Part shown: positions 16,684 through 25,015 of the stretch, one piece after another
Layout of the letters: each line of letters opens with the position of its first letter
Numbering within the stretch: the first letter of the stretch is position 1
Assembly: GCA_046957575.1 (NCBI GenBank)
Contig: JBKUOG010000004.1
Location: 62,001 to 126,000 of the forward strand
From: UMGS1370 sp046957575
Lineage (GTDB): Bacteria; Bacillota; Clostridia; Lachnospirales; Lachnospiraceae
DNA length: 64,000 nt
Direction of reading: 5' to 3'
Program-made: the position numbers and the translations under genes
The notes under the pieces: generated by a model
Told to the model about the DNA's origin: nothing
The model's database searches: none
Seen by the model: only the letters and a program-made list of their open reading frames with translations

Positions 16684-18111
16684 TTGAGTGATTTTAAAAT
16701 ACCGGATCATTTCCTGTGGGGAGGCGCTATTTCCGCAAATCAGGCGGAAGGTGCCTACCGGGAAGGCGGCCGGGGAATCAGCAACATTGATTTGATTCCC
16801 CATGGCATTAAACGCATGGACGTAAAACTTGGGAACGTCCCTTATCCTGAAATGGATGAACATTCCTATTATCCCAGCCACGAAGCAGTTGATTTTTATC
16901 ATCACTATAAAGAAGATTTAGCCCTAATGGGAGAACTTGGCCTGAAAGTGTTCCGCACTTCTATTTCCTGGTCCCGCCTCTATCCTCAGGGAGACGAAGA
17001 ATCTCCTAATCCGGATGGAATTGCATTCTATAAAAATGTTTTTAAAGAATGTCAAAAATACGGTATGGAGCCACTGGTTACTTTGTGTCATTTTGATATT
17101 CCGGCAAATTTAATTGCCAAATACGGCTCCTGGAGAAACAGAAAAGTGGCAGATCATTTTCTCCGGTATGCCAAAACCTGTTTTAAAGAATTCTCCGGCC
17201 TTGTAAAATACTGGCTGACATTTAATGAAATCAATATTGTGCTTCACAGTCCTTTTTCCGGGGCAGGAATTGCTTTTAAGGAAAATGAAAACCGGAATCA
17301 GGTCATCTACCAGGCAGCCCACCACATGTTAGTTGCCAGTGCTCTGGCAACCAAAGAAGCCCATGAGCAAAATCCGGAAAACAAAGTCGGCTGTATGTTG
17401 GCAGGAGGCAGTTTCTATCCTTATTCCTGCAATCCCCAGGATGTGTGGGAATCTGTAAAAAAAGAGCAGGAAAATTTATTTTTTATTGACGTGCAGGTGC
17501 GCGGACATTACCCCAGTTATGCCAAAAAACTCTTTGCTGAAAAACATGTATGTCTGGACATAAAAGACGGAGATCTGGAAAGCCTGAAACACACTGTAGA
17601 TTTTATCTCCTTCAGCTATTACGCCAGCCGCTGTGTGGCCGCCGACATGGATGGAAAAACTGCTAATGAGGGAAATGTCGTCCGATCCGTAAAAAATCCC
17701 TGGCTGAACATGAGTCAGTGGGGCTGGGCCATCGATCCTCTGGGACTTCGCATTACCATGAACCAGTTGTATGACCGGTATCAGAAACCTCTTTTTATTG
17801 TAGAAAACGGTCTTGGCGCAAAGGATGTGATCCATGCTGACGGAACCATACAGGATGACTACCGGATTGATTATCTGAGGCAGCACATTGAAGCCATGAA
17901 ATCAGCCATGGAAGACGGTGTAGACTTAATGGGCTATATTGTGTGGAGCTGCATTGATTTAGTATCTGCCTCCACTGGTGAAATGAGCAAACGGTACGGT
18001 TTTGTTTATGTTGATAAAGACGATGAAGGAGGAGGAAGTCAAAAACGCAGAAAAAAAGCATCCTTTGACTGGTACAAATCTGTTATTCAAACTAATGGTG
18101 AAATGATTTGA
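16684..18111 (+). CDS. 6-phospho-beta-glucosidase, glycoside hydrolase family 1
   Basis: A 475-residue GH1 enzyme that starts with TTG at 16684, with AGAGGAG about 9 bases upstream. The family start FLWGGAISANQAEGAY is present. The acid/base Glu is in WLTFNEINIV and the nucleophile Glu in LFIVENGLGAKD. The C-terminal GYIVWSCIDLVSASTGEMSKRYGFVYVD region is typical of the phospho-beta-glucosidases that work with PTS uptake. It cleaves the imported phosphorylated sugar to glucose-6-phosphate and an aglycone or glucose. It is co-transcribed with the PTS gene. Confidence 0.93.
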   Translation: MSDFKIPDHFLWGGAISANQAEGAYREGGRGISNIDLIPHGIKRMDVKLGNVPYPEMDEHSYYPSHEAVDFYHHYKEDLALMGELGLKVFRTSISWSRLYPQGDEESPNPDGIAFYKNVFKECQKYGMEPLVTLCHFDIPANLIAKYGSWRNRKVADHFLRYAKTCFKEFSGLVKYWLTFNEINIVLHSPFSGAGIAFKENENRNQVIYQAAHHMLVASALATKEAHEQNPENKVGCMLAGGSFYPYSCNPQDVWESVKKEQENLFFIDVQVRGHYPSYAKKLFAEKHVCLDIKDGDLESLKHTVDFISFSYYASRCVAADMDGKTANEGNVVRSVKNPWLNMSQWGWAIDPLGLRITMNQLYDRYQKPLFIVENGLGAKDVIHADGTIQDDYRIDYLRQHIEAMKSAMEDGVDLMGYIVWSCIDLVSASTGEMSKRYGFVYVDKDDEGGGSQKRRKKASFDWYKSVIQTNGEMI

Positions 18112-18136
18112 CTTTTCCGCCGATTGGCGGTATACT
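18108..18136 (+). promoter_or_regulatory. Sigma-A promoter of thiT
   Basis: TTGACT (18108-18113) and TATACT (18131-18136) with a 17-base spacer. The -35 overlaps the stop codon of the GH1 gene. The start of transcription would fall just before the TPP riboswitch. Confidence 0.75.
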
Positions 18137-18157
18137 GCTTGAGAATTAATTACATAG

Positions 18158-18252
18158 ACACGCTAGGGGAGCTTAACGCTGAGATTGGGACTTTTATAAA
18201 GATTCCTGACCCTCACTACTTGAACCGGATAATACCGGCGTAAGGAAGCATC
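18158..18252 (+). ncRNA. TPP riboswitch (THI element)
   Basis: The conserved blocks are all present in order: CTAGGGGAGCTTAA, CGCTGAGATTGG, GACCCTCACTACTTGAACCGGATAATACCGGCGTAAGGAAGC. Together they form the thiamin pyrophosphate aptamer. It lies directly upstream of the thiamine transporter gene thiT and should shut it off when TPP is plentiful. Confidence 0.96.
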
Positions 18253-18297
18253 AAATATGGTTTCATAATTTTCTTTTGCTGTATTTGAACAAGCCGC

Positions 18298-18326
18298 CCC
18301 TCCTGTCAATCAAGGAGGTTTTTTTT
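18298..18326 (+). terminator. Riboswitch expression platform: terminator stem that contains the thiT Shine-Dalgarno
   Basis: CCTCCT (18299-18304) can pair with AGGAGG (18313-18318), followed by eight T and then the ATG. AAGGAGG is also the thiT ribosome binding site. When formed, the stem would both end transcription and hide the start site. Confidence 0.65.
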
Positions 18327-18995
18327 ATGTATGATTTTCTGGTAACTGCAGAAGGCGGCCTGACAGCCGCCGGTTACGGCATCTTTATTGCCGCCGCCAT
18401 TCTTCTTTTCCTGTTGGGCGGACTGGCAAGGGGCAAAAGCAAAAAAGGACAGAGTCTGTCCACCAAGCAGTTGGTATTCTGCGCAATGGCTATGGCTCTA
18501 TCCTTTCTCACATCCTACATAAAGCTGTTTTCCGCTCCCTGGGGCGGATCCATTACTCTGTGCAGCATGCTGTTTATCTGTCTTATCGGCAACTGGTATG
18601 GAGTGCGGGCAGGAATTTTAACCGGACTTGCCTATGGAATCCTTCAGTTTTTACAGGAACCTTTTGTTCTTTCCTTCTTTCAGGTATGCTGCGATTATGT
18701 GCTGGCCTTTTCCGCACTGGGACTTGCAGGACTGTTCTGCAAATCCAAAAACGGCCTGATAAAAGGATATCTTGCCGGTATTCTGGCCCGCGGCGCATTC
18801 CATGCACTGGGCGGATATTTATACTGGATGGAGTATATGCCGGAAAATTTCCCCCAGGCTCTGCGCCCTGTCTACCCCATTGTATATAACTACTCCTACA
18901 TCCTGGCAGAAGGAATTATCACGATTATCATTATTTCCCTTCCGCCTGTTGCAAAAGCGCTGGCTCAGGTCCGCCGCAGAGCAACCGAAGCATAA
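18327..18995 (+). CDS. thiT: ECF-type thiamine transporter, S component
   Basis: A 222-residue membrane protein with about six helices. Family features are STKQLVFCAMAMALSFLTSYIKLFSAPWGGSITLCSMLFICLIGNWYG, here split across the start of the domain, and the C-terminal PIVYNYSYILAEGIITIIII. ThiT binds thiamine outside the membrane and passes it in with a shared EcfAAT module, which is not in this window. The ATG at 18327 follows AAGGAGG; an upstream frame start at 18276 would lie in the leader and is rejected. The TPP riboswitch upstream confirms the substrate. Confidence 0.95.
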   Translation: MYDFLVTAEGGLTAAGYGIFIAAAILLFLLGGLARGKSKKGQSLSTKQLVFCAMAMALSFLTSYIKLFSAPWGGSITLCSMLFICLIGNWYGVRAGILTGLAYGILQFLQEPFVLSFFQVCCDYVLAFSALGLAGLFCKSKNGLIKGYLAGILARGAFHALGGYLYWMEYMPENFPQALRPVYPIVYNYSYILAEGIITIIIISLPPVAKALAQVRRRATEA

Positions 18996-19016
18996 TCGTT
19001 ACACCATCCGCTGGTG

Positions 19017-19868
19017 CTATCCTCTGCGCTGCATGGCAGCCCTTACCAGGTGCTTTGCCAGCACAGAGGTAGTGACAGCGCCTACGCCTCCCGGCACCGG
19101 CGTAGCCATAGACGCAGTTTCCTTAAGCGACTCAAAATCCACATCTCCGCAAAGATTTCCGTCTGTATCCACATTAATTCCCACATCAATTACCACTGCA
19201 TCTTTCCTGACACAGGATTTATCTAACATCTTTGCCTTTCCGGCTGCAGCAATTAAAATTTCCCCCTCTTTGCAAACAGCCTGCAGATTTTTTGTGCGCG
19301 TATGACAGATGGTCACTGTTGCATGTTCCTTTAGAAGCAGCAAGGACAAAGGACGTCCCACCACCATGCTGCGTCCCACAATGACTGCCCGTTTTCCGGC
19401 AATCTCCACGCCTCCTGCCTTCAGCACCTCTATAACTGCCTCCGCAGTACAGGGCGCAAATCCAGACTCATCCCCAGCGCATACTTTGGCGATGTTTACC
19501 GGACAAATCCCGTCCAAATCCTTAGCCGGATCGATCAGTCCGGCAATCCGTTCTTCCTCAATCTGCTTTGGAAGGGGACGAAACAGCAAAATTCCGTCGG
19601 TCTCCTCATCCTCATTGATTTTTAAAAATTCTTTTTCAAATTCCTCATGGGAAATGTCCTGCGGGAACGCATAAACTTCTGCCAGAAGTCCCAGCTTTTC
19701 CATGCGCCTTAGCGCCCCTCTCTCATAGGAAAGGTCATCCGGCCGCTCTCCCACCCGTACAATGGCAAGTTTGGGAATCCGTTTCTGCTCTGTCTTAAAC
19801 TCCTGTAATTTTGTCTCTATCTCCCGCTGAATGTTTTCAGATACGGCTGCCCCTTTTAATGTAATCAT
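19017..19868 (-). CDS. folD: Methylenetetrahydrofolate dehydrogenase / cyclohydrolase
   Basis: A 283-residue bifunctional FolD. It interconverts 5,10-methylene-, 5,10-methenyl- and 10-formyl-tetrahydrofolate in one-carbon metabolism. Seen are the catalytic region DDLSYERGALRRMEKLG, with Tyr in the family position, the motif GILLFRPLPKQIEEER, the NAD(P) site VIVGRSMVVGRPLSLLLL and the ending TPVPGGVGAVTTSVLAKH. It overlaps fchA by four bases, so the two are coupled. Confidence 0.95.
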   Translation of the reverse strand: MITLKGAAVSENIQREIETKLQEFKTEQKRIPKLAIVRVGERPDDLSYERGALRRMEKLGLLAEVYAFPQDISHEEFEKEFLKINEDEETDGILLFRPLPKQIEEERIAGLIDPAKDLDGICPVNIAKVCAGDESGFAPCTAEAVIEVLKAGGVEIAGKRAVIVGRSMVVGRPLSLLLLKEHATVTICHTRTKNLQAVCKEGEILIAAAGKAKMLDKSCVRKDAVVIDVGINVDTDGNLCGDVDFESLKETASMATPVPGGVGAVTTSVLAKHLVRAAMQRRG

Positions 19869-20497
19869 CCTCGTAGTTCTCTCCTTACTGTCTCGTAAAT
19901 CTGATCCGCTTTTTTCAGTCCGGCATCAAGCATTTCATCTGCCTCTCTATTCAGTGTTTCGGCCAGTTTTCTATCTTTCATGGATTTGGTATTGATGTAT
20001 ACATTCATCACTGCTCCCCCAAGAGCTGTCCGGATAAACTGCACTCCCACTCCCACATCACTTACTGCCATAACACTTCCCTTCTCTTGCAAAACTGCCA
20101 GAATATCCAGCATTTTTAAGGATTCTCTCATAATCTCCATAGGGACTTTGCTGGCTGTCAGAAGGTTTTCTTCCATTGCTTTCTCTTTGTAAGCCTTTTC
20201 TTCCTCAGTAACAGAAGGAAGGCGGTAACAGGCAGCCAGCGGAGCAAATACTCTGGCATCTTCATCTGCCAACCAGAACAGGCGGGTTTGAATCTGTTTC
20301 ATCGAACCAAGCAGTTCTTTCACTTCGGACTCCACATCCGCGTATTTCTTTTTTCCAACTGTCAGGTTTGCCACCATCTGTCCCAGAGCATTTCCCATAA
20401 CCCCTGCCAGAGCAGATGCACCGCCTCCGCCAGGTGTAGGGGACTTGGAAGATAACTCTGCCATAAATCCCTGTATTGTCTGTGTTCTTACCTCCAT
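19865..20497 (-). CDS. fchA: Formimidoyl-tetrahydrofolate cyclodeaminase / methenyl-THF cyclohydrolase
   Basis: A 210-residue helical protein of the FTCD_C family. The signature TPGGGGASALAGVMGNALGQMVANLTVGKKKY (about residues 21-50) identifies it. Members convert 5-formimino-THF to methenyl-THF or open methenyl-THF to formyl-THF. Placement upstream of folD suggests the second reaction or supply of substrate to FolD. The ATG has GGAGACGAC upstream. Confidence 0.92.
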   Translation of the reverse strand: MEVRTQTIQGFMAELSSKSPTPGGGGASALAGVMGNALGQMVANLTVGKKKYADVESEVKELLGSMKQIQTRLFWLADEDARVFAPLAACYRLPSVTEEEKAYKEKAMEENLLTASKVPMEIMRESLKMLDILAVLQEKGSVMAVSDVGVGVQFIRTALGGAVMNVYINTKSMKDRKLAETLNREADEMLDAGLKKADQIYETVRRELRG

Positions 20498-20604
20498 GTC
20501 GTCTCCTTTCCTTAGTAACTGTGATTACATCAATTATTTTGGCTTACCAGTTTTCTGTTTCCAAAATGTCGCATATCACTCCCTACCTTCATTCGCTATA
20601 TTAT

Positions 20605-20843
20605 TTATCTCGGTCCCAAGAACTTATCCCCATTCAAGTGTATCATGTGCTCCGGCATCTCGGCAATCCAAACTTCCGTTTCCCATGCCAGTGCCTCAGA
20701 AAATTTCTTATATGTTTTGATGATAAACTTGCCATAAATCTTGCAGTTTCCATACTTGTAAAAAACTGTCCATATTTCTTTCGTTCTTTTTTAGGCATAC
20801 TTTCTATATACAAATTTGTGAGTTCAATAATTTTCTCCAACAC
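20605..20843 (-). pseudogene. Deletion remnant of a BsuBI/PstI-like restriction-modification locus
   Basis: Two gene ends are fused. From GTG at 20843 (GAGGTGA upstream) a frame encodes MLEKIIELTNLYIES and then KKYGQFFTSMETARFMASL, the start of an N6-adenine DNA methylase. It then runs out of frame and stops at 20643. From about 20727 another frame reads FIIKTYKKFSEALAW, ETEVWIAEMPEHMIHLNG and DKFLGPR, stopping at 20605. That resembles the C terminus of BsuBI/PstI-type restriction enzymes. The body of both genes is gone. A promoter remains upstream. Confidence 0.6.
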
Positions 20844-20876
20844 TTCATCTCACCTCATGCTTATCTACATACATCA

Positions 20877-20926
20877 ATTATACTCTATCATTCTATCAAT
20901 TTCAACACATTTTAGAACAAATGTTC
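20877..20926 (-). promoter_or_regulatory. Promoter of the deleted restriction-modification locus with a LexA-like box
   Basis: On the minus strand TTGAAA (20905-20900) and TATAAT (20882-20877) are 17 bases apart. Nine bases upstream of the -35 is GAACATTTGTTC (20926-20915), which fits the GAAC-N4-GTTC core of the Firmicute SOS box. The surrounding 200 bases are AT-rich compared with neighbours. Confidence 0.55.
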
Positions 20927-21041
20927 TTATTACAGTCTTTGAATTTATTCCTATACTATATCTTATTTTCATCTAAAAATCTATCCAAACAAGCTATCAC
21001 TTGCTGTCTTTTGCCAAGACACCACCGAGAATACCTGCGCC

Positions 21042-21088
21042 AAAAAACCTTACCAACTTTCAGCTTCATTTCTGAAAATCAGTAAGGC
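21042..21088 (-). terminator. Terminator of the arginine operon
   Basis: On the minus strand CCTTACTGATTTTCAG pairs with CTGAAAGTTGGTAAGG, with an eight-base loop and one or two mismatches, followed by TTTTTTGG. It lies 21 bases after argD. Confidence 0.85.
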
Positions 21089-21108
21089 TTTTGTGTTATT
21101 GAAGTATT

Positions 21109-22323
21109 TTATTTTCCAATTATTGCTACTAACCGGGAAATCATCTCATCAATCTCCGATTTTCCTGCAATCAGAGGAGGAATCAGCCGTATGGTATTTC
21201 CCGCCGCAGTGATCAGCACCAGATTCTCTTCCAGCAAAGCCTTTTTTGCCGTCTCTCCTGCTGATATATCAGAGCAAAGTTCCAAGCCCTGCATCAGTCC
21301 CATTCCTCTGTGAGCTGCCACTGCCGGACAGGTATCCTTTAGCTCCTCTAATTTTTCCCACAAATATTGTCCCATTTCCTGCACATGGGTCAATAAGTCT
21401 CTCTCTTCAAAAATATCCAGCACAGATAAAGCCGCTGCACAAACCAGCGGATTTCCCCCGTAAGTACTTCCATGATCTCCTGGAACCATGGCCAAGGCTG
21501 CCTTCCCGCAGGCTAAAAATGCGCCGATCGGAACGCCATTTCCCAGCGCTTTTGCCACCGCCATCACATCTGGTTTTACCCCATAATGCTGCCATGCAAA
21601 CATCCGGCCGGTGCGCCCCATTCCACACTGAACTTCATCTAAAATCATCAGTATATCCAGATCATCGCACAGTTTGCGTATTCCCTGCAAAAACTCTTTT
21701 TCTGCCGGATAAATACCTCCTTCTCCCTGGATGGTCTCCAAAATTACTGCACAGGTCTGATCCGTTATAAGCTGTTTCACACTGTCCAGATTATTGTACT
21801 GAGCAAACTTAATCCCTGGTATCAGAGGCTGAAACGGCTCCTGGTAAGGCGCATTTCCGGTAACCGACAATGCCCCCATACTGCGCCCATGAAAAGAATG
21901 GGTCATGGCAATAATCTCTGCATCCTTCTGACAGGTTCCGCTTTTTTGTTTTTTATTATACGCATACCGGCGGGCAATTTTTAATGCGCCTTCAATGGCT
22001 TCTGTTCCGCTGTTGGTAAAAAACACTTTGTCCATTCCAGAAACTTTTAACAGCTTTTCTCCTGCTTTTACAGCCGGCTCATTGTAAAATAAATTGGATG
22101 TGTGAGTCAGTTTGTCGATCTGTTTTTTTACCGCCCTGCTGAAAGTCTCATCACCGTATCCCAGGGCCATGACAGCAATTCCTGCGCCAAAATCTAAGTA
22201 TTCTCTGCCCTCTGTATCATACAGATACATCCCTTTTCCATGGTCAAATACCACCGGAAACCGATTGTATGTCTTATAAAAAACCTGCTCTCCCAGGTTC
22301 ATTAACTGCTCTTTATCTGCCAT
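21109..22323 (-). CDS. argD: Acetylornithine aminotransferase
   Basis: A 404-residue class III aminotransferase. It contains YLDFGAGIAVMALGYGD, the phosphate-binding FFTNSGTEAIEGALKIAR, ILDEVQCGMGRTGRMFAWQHYGVKPDVMAVAKALGNGVPIGA with the PLP lysine, and the HGSTYGGNPLVCAAAL motif. It transfers the amino group from glutamate to N-acetylglutamate semialdehyde. The start overlaps argB by 11 bases. A terminator follows, so it is the last gene of argC-GNAT-argJ-argB-argD. Confidence 0.95.
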   Translation of the reverse strand: MADKEQLMNLGEQVFYKTYNRFPVVFDHGKGMYLYDTEGREYLDFGAGIAVMALGYGDETFSRAVKKQIDKLTHTSNLFYNEPAVKAGEKLLKVSGMDKVFFTNSGTEAIEGALKIARRYAYNKKQKSGTCQKDAEIIAMTHSFHGRSMGALSVTGNAPYQEPFQPLIPGIKFAQYNNLDSVKQLITDQTCAVILETIQGEGGIYPAEKEFLQGIRKLCDDLDILMILDEVQCGMGRTGRMFAWQHYGVKPDVMAVAKALGNGVPIGAFLACGKAALAMVPGDHGSTYGGNPLVCAAALSVLDIFEERDLLTHVQEMGQYLWEKLEELKDTCPAVAAHRGMGLMQGLELCSDISAGETAKKALLEENLVLITAAGNTIRLIPPLIAGKSEIDEMISRLVAIIGK

Positions 22324-23212
22324 GATTATCCTCCTTGCTGCCGCTTACAATGGCCGTCCCGATTCCGTTATTGGTAAAGATTTCAAGCAGCAGGCAGTGG
22401 GGAATCCTGCCATCCAGAATATGCACCCGGTTTACCCCGTTTTCAATAGCATCTATGCAGTTTTGCAGTTTGGGAAGCATGCCGCCGCCTAACATGCCGC
22501 TGTCTACAAATGTTTTTGCCTCTGCTGCTGTCATCGCTGAAATCAGAGAACTTTTATCTTCATAATCCTTATAAACGCCTTCCACATCTGTTAAAAACGC
22601 CAGCTTTTCTGCGCTTACAGCCCTGGCAATGGCGCAGGCTGCATCGTCTGCATTAATATTGTAGCTTACATAATTGCTGTCAAATCCAATAGGGCAGATA
22701 ATGGGAAGGAAATCTTTTTCCAGCAAATCGTAAATAATCTGCGGATTTACTTCTGTAATATTTCCTACAAAGCCAATATCCTGGCCGCCGGAAAGCTTTT
22801 TCTCGCATTTTAGCAGACAACCGTCTTTTCCGCTGATTCCCACTGCCTGACATCCCAGTTCATTCACCATCTGCACCAGACTTTTATTGACCTTATTTAA
22901 CACCATTTCTACAATCTCCATGGTAGGTTCATCGGTAAAGCGAAGGCCGTTTACAAACCTGGGTTCCATGCCCACCTTGCTGACCCAGCGGCTGATCTCT
23001 TTGCCTCCTCCATGGATGATAATCGGTTTAAATCCAACTAACTTTAACAGCACAACGTCCTGGATCACGTGGCGTTTCAGCTCTTCATCTACCATGGCGC
23101 TGCCACCGTATTTTACCACGATAATCTTGCGGTTAAACCGCTGAATATAGGGCAGAGCTTCGATTAATGTCTCTGCCTTCTGCATAATTTCTGCCTCTAA
23201 TTTCATCTTCAT
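22313..23212 (-). CDS. argB: Acetylglutamate kinase
   Basis: A 299-residue amino acid kinase. It shows IIVVKYGGSAM near the N terminus, LKLVGFKPIIIHGGGKEISRWV, SKVGMEPRFVNGLRFTDEPTMEIVEMVL, and a C-terminal MLPKLQNCIDAIENGVNRVHILDGR. The arginine-sensitive form carries an N-terminal helix, and here residues 1-25 (EAEIMQKAETLIEALPYIQRF) match that type, so feedback inhibition by arginine is likely. A second ATG two codons in has slightly better spacing to GGGG. Confidence 0.96.
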   Translation of the reverse strand: MKMKLEAEIMQKAETLIEALPYIQRFNRKIIVVKYGGSAMVDEELKRHVIQDVVLLKLVGFKPIIIHGGGKEISRWVSKVGMEPRFVNGLRFTDEPTMEIVEMVLNKVNKSLVQMVNELGCQAVGISGKDGCLLKCEKKLSGGQDIGFVGNITEVNPQIIYDLLEKDFLPIICPIGFDSNYVSYNINADDAACAIARAVSAEKLAFLTDVEGVYKDYEDKSSLISAMTAAEAKTFVDSGMLGGGMLPKLQNCIDAIENGVNRVHILDGRIPHCLLLEIFTNNGIGTAIVSGSKEDNHGR

Positions 23213-23231
23213 TTCCCCTTTTATTTTGGTG

Positions 23232-24455
23232 TTAAGAGCGGTAATCTGCGTTAATTTTTACATAGTCAAAGGTCAAATCGCATCCCCATGCTGTAGCAGA
23301 AGCATCTCCCATTTTAATATCTGCAGTGGCCGTTACCTCCGGCTGCGACAGGATTTCTGTTGCTTTTTCTTCGCTATATGGGAGGGCAACTCCGTTCTCT
23401 ATAATCTTTAATTTGCCTGCTGCACTTTCAAAATACAAGTCTACCTGTTCCGGATCAAACTGCGCTCCCGAATACCCCATGGCGCATAAAATCCTGCCCC
23501 AGTTGGCATCATGCCCAAAGATGGCTGCCTTGGTAAGAGAGGAAGTAATAATGGATTTTGACAGGATTACTGCCTGTTTCTTGCTTTCTGCGCCCACTAC
23601 TTTTACTTCAAATAAAGCTGTGCATCCTTCCCCGTCCCCTGCCATTTTTTTAGCCAAAGTTTCATTTATATAGTTTAATGCCCTGCAAAATTCCTGATAA
23701 TCCTGATTCTTTTCTGTAATTTCCGGATTTCCTGCCTGTCCGTTTGCTAAAAGGAGAACCGTATCATTGGTGGAAGTGTCTCCATCTACAGAAATCATAT
23801 TGTAGGTATCTTTCACATCCTCGCTCAGGGCCTCCTGCAAAAGTTCCTTTGAGATTGCTGCATCTGTGGTGACAAAGCTTAACATGGTGCACATATTGGG
23901 ATGAATCATGCCCGATCCCTTGCACATGCCGCCAATTGTAACTGTTTTTCCACCTAAAATGATGGTAACTGCCGCCTCTTTTTTCTTTGTATCCGTCGTC
24001 ATAATCGCCCTGGCAGCATTACTTCCCGCCTCTTTGGTGTCAGACAAAACAGGAGCCATTGTTTCGATTCCTGCTGTAATTTTGTCCATGGGAAGCTGCA
24101 TGCCAATCACGCCGGTTGATGCCACTAAAACACTGCTTTCGGGAATATTCAGCGCCCTTGAAGCAGCCCTGGCAGTCTCTTTGCAGTATTCCATTCCCTC
24201 TGTGCCGGTACAGGCATTGGCAATTCCTGCATTTATTACCACTGCATGGGCGCTGGCGCCGCTTGCCACCTGGTTTTTATCCCATTTTACAGGGGCCGCT
24301 TTTACCAGATTTGTGGTAAATGTACCAGCTGACACGCAAGGACTTTTACTGTAAAGAAGCGCCATGTCCTGCCTGTTTTGATACTTAATTCCCGCTGCTG
24401 CTGAAGCTGCTAAAAACCCTATTGCCGCTGTCGCTCCGCCTTCTATTATTTTCAT
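23232..24455 (-). CDS. argJ: Bifunctional glutamate N-acetyltransferase / amino-acid acetyltransferase
   Basis: A 407-residue ArgJ. The protein self-cleaves before a Thr in the segment MCTMLSFVTTDAAIS (about residues 187-201). Other conserved parts are TGVIGMQLPMDKI and MISVDGDTSTNDTVLLLANG. ArgJ recycles acetyl from N-acetylornithine onto glutamate; bifunctional forms also use acetyl-CoA. The ATG follows AAAAGGAGA. It is separated from the upstream GNAT gene by a structured 98-base gap. Confidence 0.96.
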   Translation of the reverse strand: MKIIEGGATAAIGFLAASAAAGIKYQNRQDMALLYSKSPCVSAGTFTTNLVKAAPVKWDKNQVASGASAHAVVINAGIANACTGTEGMEYCKETARAASRALNIPESSVLVASTGVIGMQLPMDKITAGIETMAPVLSDTKEAGSNAARAIMTTDTKKKEAAVTIILGGKTVTIGGMCKGSGMIHPNMCTMLSFVTTDAAISKELLQEALSEDVKDTYNMISVDGDTSTNDTVLLLANGQAGNPEITEKNQDYQEFCRALNYINETLAKKMAGDGEGCTALFEVKVVGAESKKQAVILSKSIITSSLTKAAIFGHDANWGRILCAMGYSGAQFDPEQVDLYFESAAGKLKIIENGVALPYSEEKATEILSQPEVTATADIKMGDASATAWGCDLTFDYVKINADYRS

Positions 24456-24482
24456 GATCCGGTCTCCTTTTTATCCAATGAT

Positions 24483-24555
24483 GTTGGGGTCAAAAGCCCC
24501 CAACTACGATATCCACGGATTGTTCCGCGTTTCACACTCCCACAATCCTGATATC
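24483..24555. repeat. Structured intergenic element between argJ and the GNAT gene
   Basis: Two hairpins lie in the 98-base gap. GTTGGGG (24483-24489) pairs with CCCCAAC (24498-24504). GATATC plus GGATTGT (24508-24513, 24517-24523) pairs with ACAATCC plus GATATC (24542-24548, 24550-24555). There is no T-run, so it is not a simple terminator. Its form suggests a dispersed palindromic repeat or an RNA processing site; only one copy was noticed here. Confidence 0.45.
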
Positions 24556-25006
24556 ACCCAATAAATTTCGTAATATTTTCTTCATTTAAGATGAAATCAT
24601 AGCAGTTGACATCCTCCCGTTCATTCCAGCCCACTCCCTGCCAGAATGCATTTCCCACCTGGTTGGATTTAAAGGCAATCAGACTGACCTTGTTGATGCC
24701 TTCCTCTTTCAGAGCATACATGCACCACTTAGCCATCTGGTGTCCAATGCCCTGTTTTCGATACTGTTTTTCCACGCATACGTGGTAAAAATAGCCGGTT
24801 CTCCCATCATGTCCGCATAGAATATTGCCAATAATCCGGCCGCTTTGGACTGCCACTACGCTGGTGGAAGGATTGCGCTTTAAAAACCTTGCTACCCCTT
24901 CCCTGGAATCGTCCAGAGAGCGGATTCCAAAGCCGGTTATAGTCTGCCACAATTTAAAAACCTGGTCATAATCTTCTATTTTCATGGGACGATACAAAAT
25001 CTGCAT
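24554..25006 (-). CDS. GNAT acetyltransferase inside the arginine operon
   Basis: A 150-residue Gcn5-type acetyltransferase. It begins MQILYRPMKIEDYDQVFKLWQ. The acetyl-CoA loop is VCVEKQYRKQGIGHQMAKWC (about residues 76-95), followed by NKVSLIAFKSNQVGNAFWQGVGW. The protein resembles the YpeA class. It lies between argC and argJ with short gaps, so a role in arginine synthesis, such as N-acetylglutamate formation, is possible. ArgJ already provides that activity, so the true substrate is open. Confidence 0.85.
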   Translation of the reverse strand: MQILYRPMKIEDYDQVFKLWQTITGFGIRSLDDSREGVARFLKRNPSTSVVAVQSGRIIGNILCGHDGRTGYFYHVCVEKQYRKQGIGHQMAKWCMYALKEEGINKVSLIAFKSNQVGNAFWQGVGWNEREDVNCYDFILNEENITKFIG

Positions 25007-25015
25007 GATACCTCC

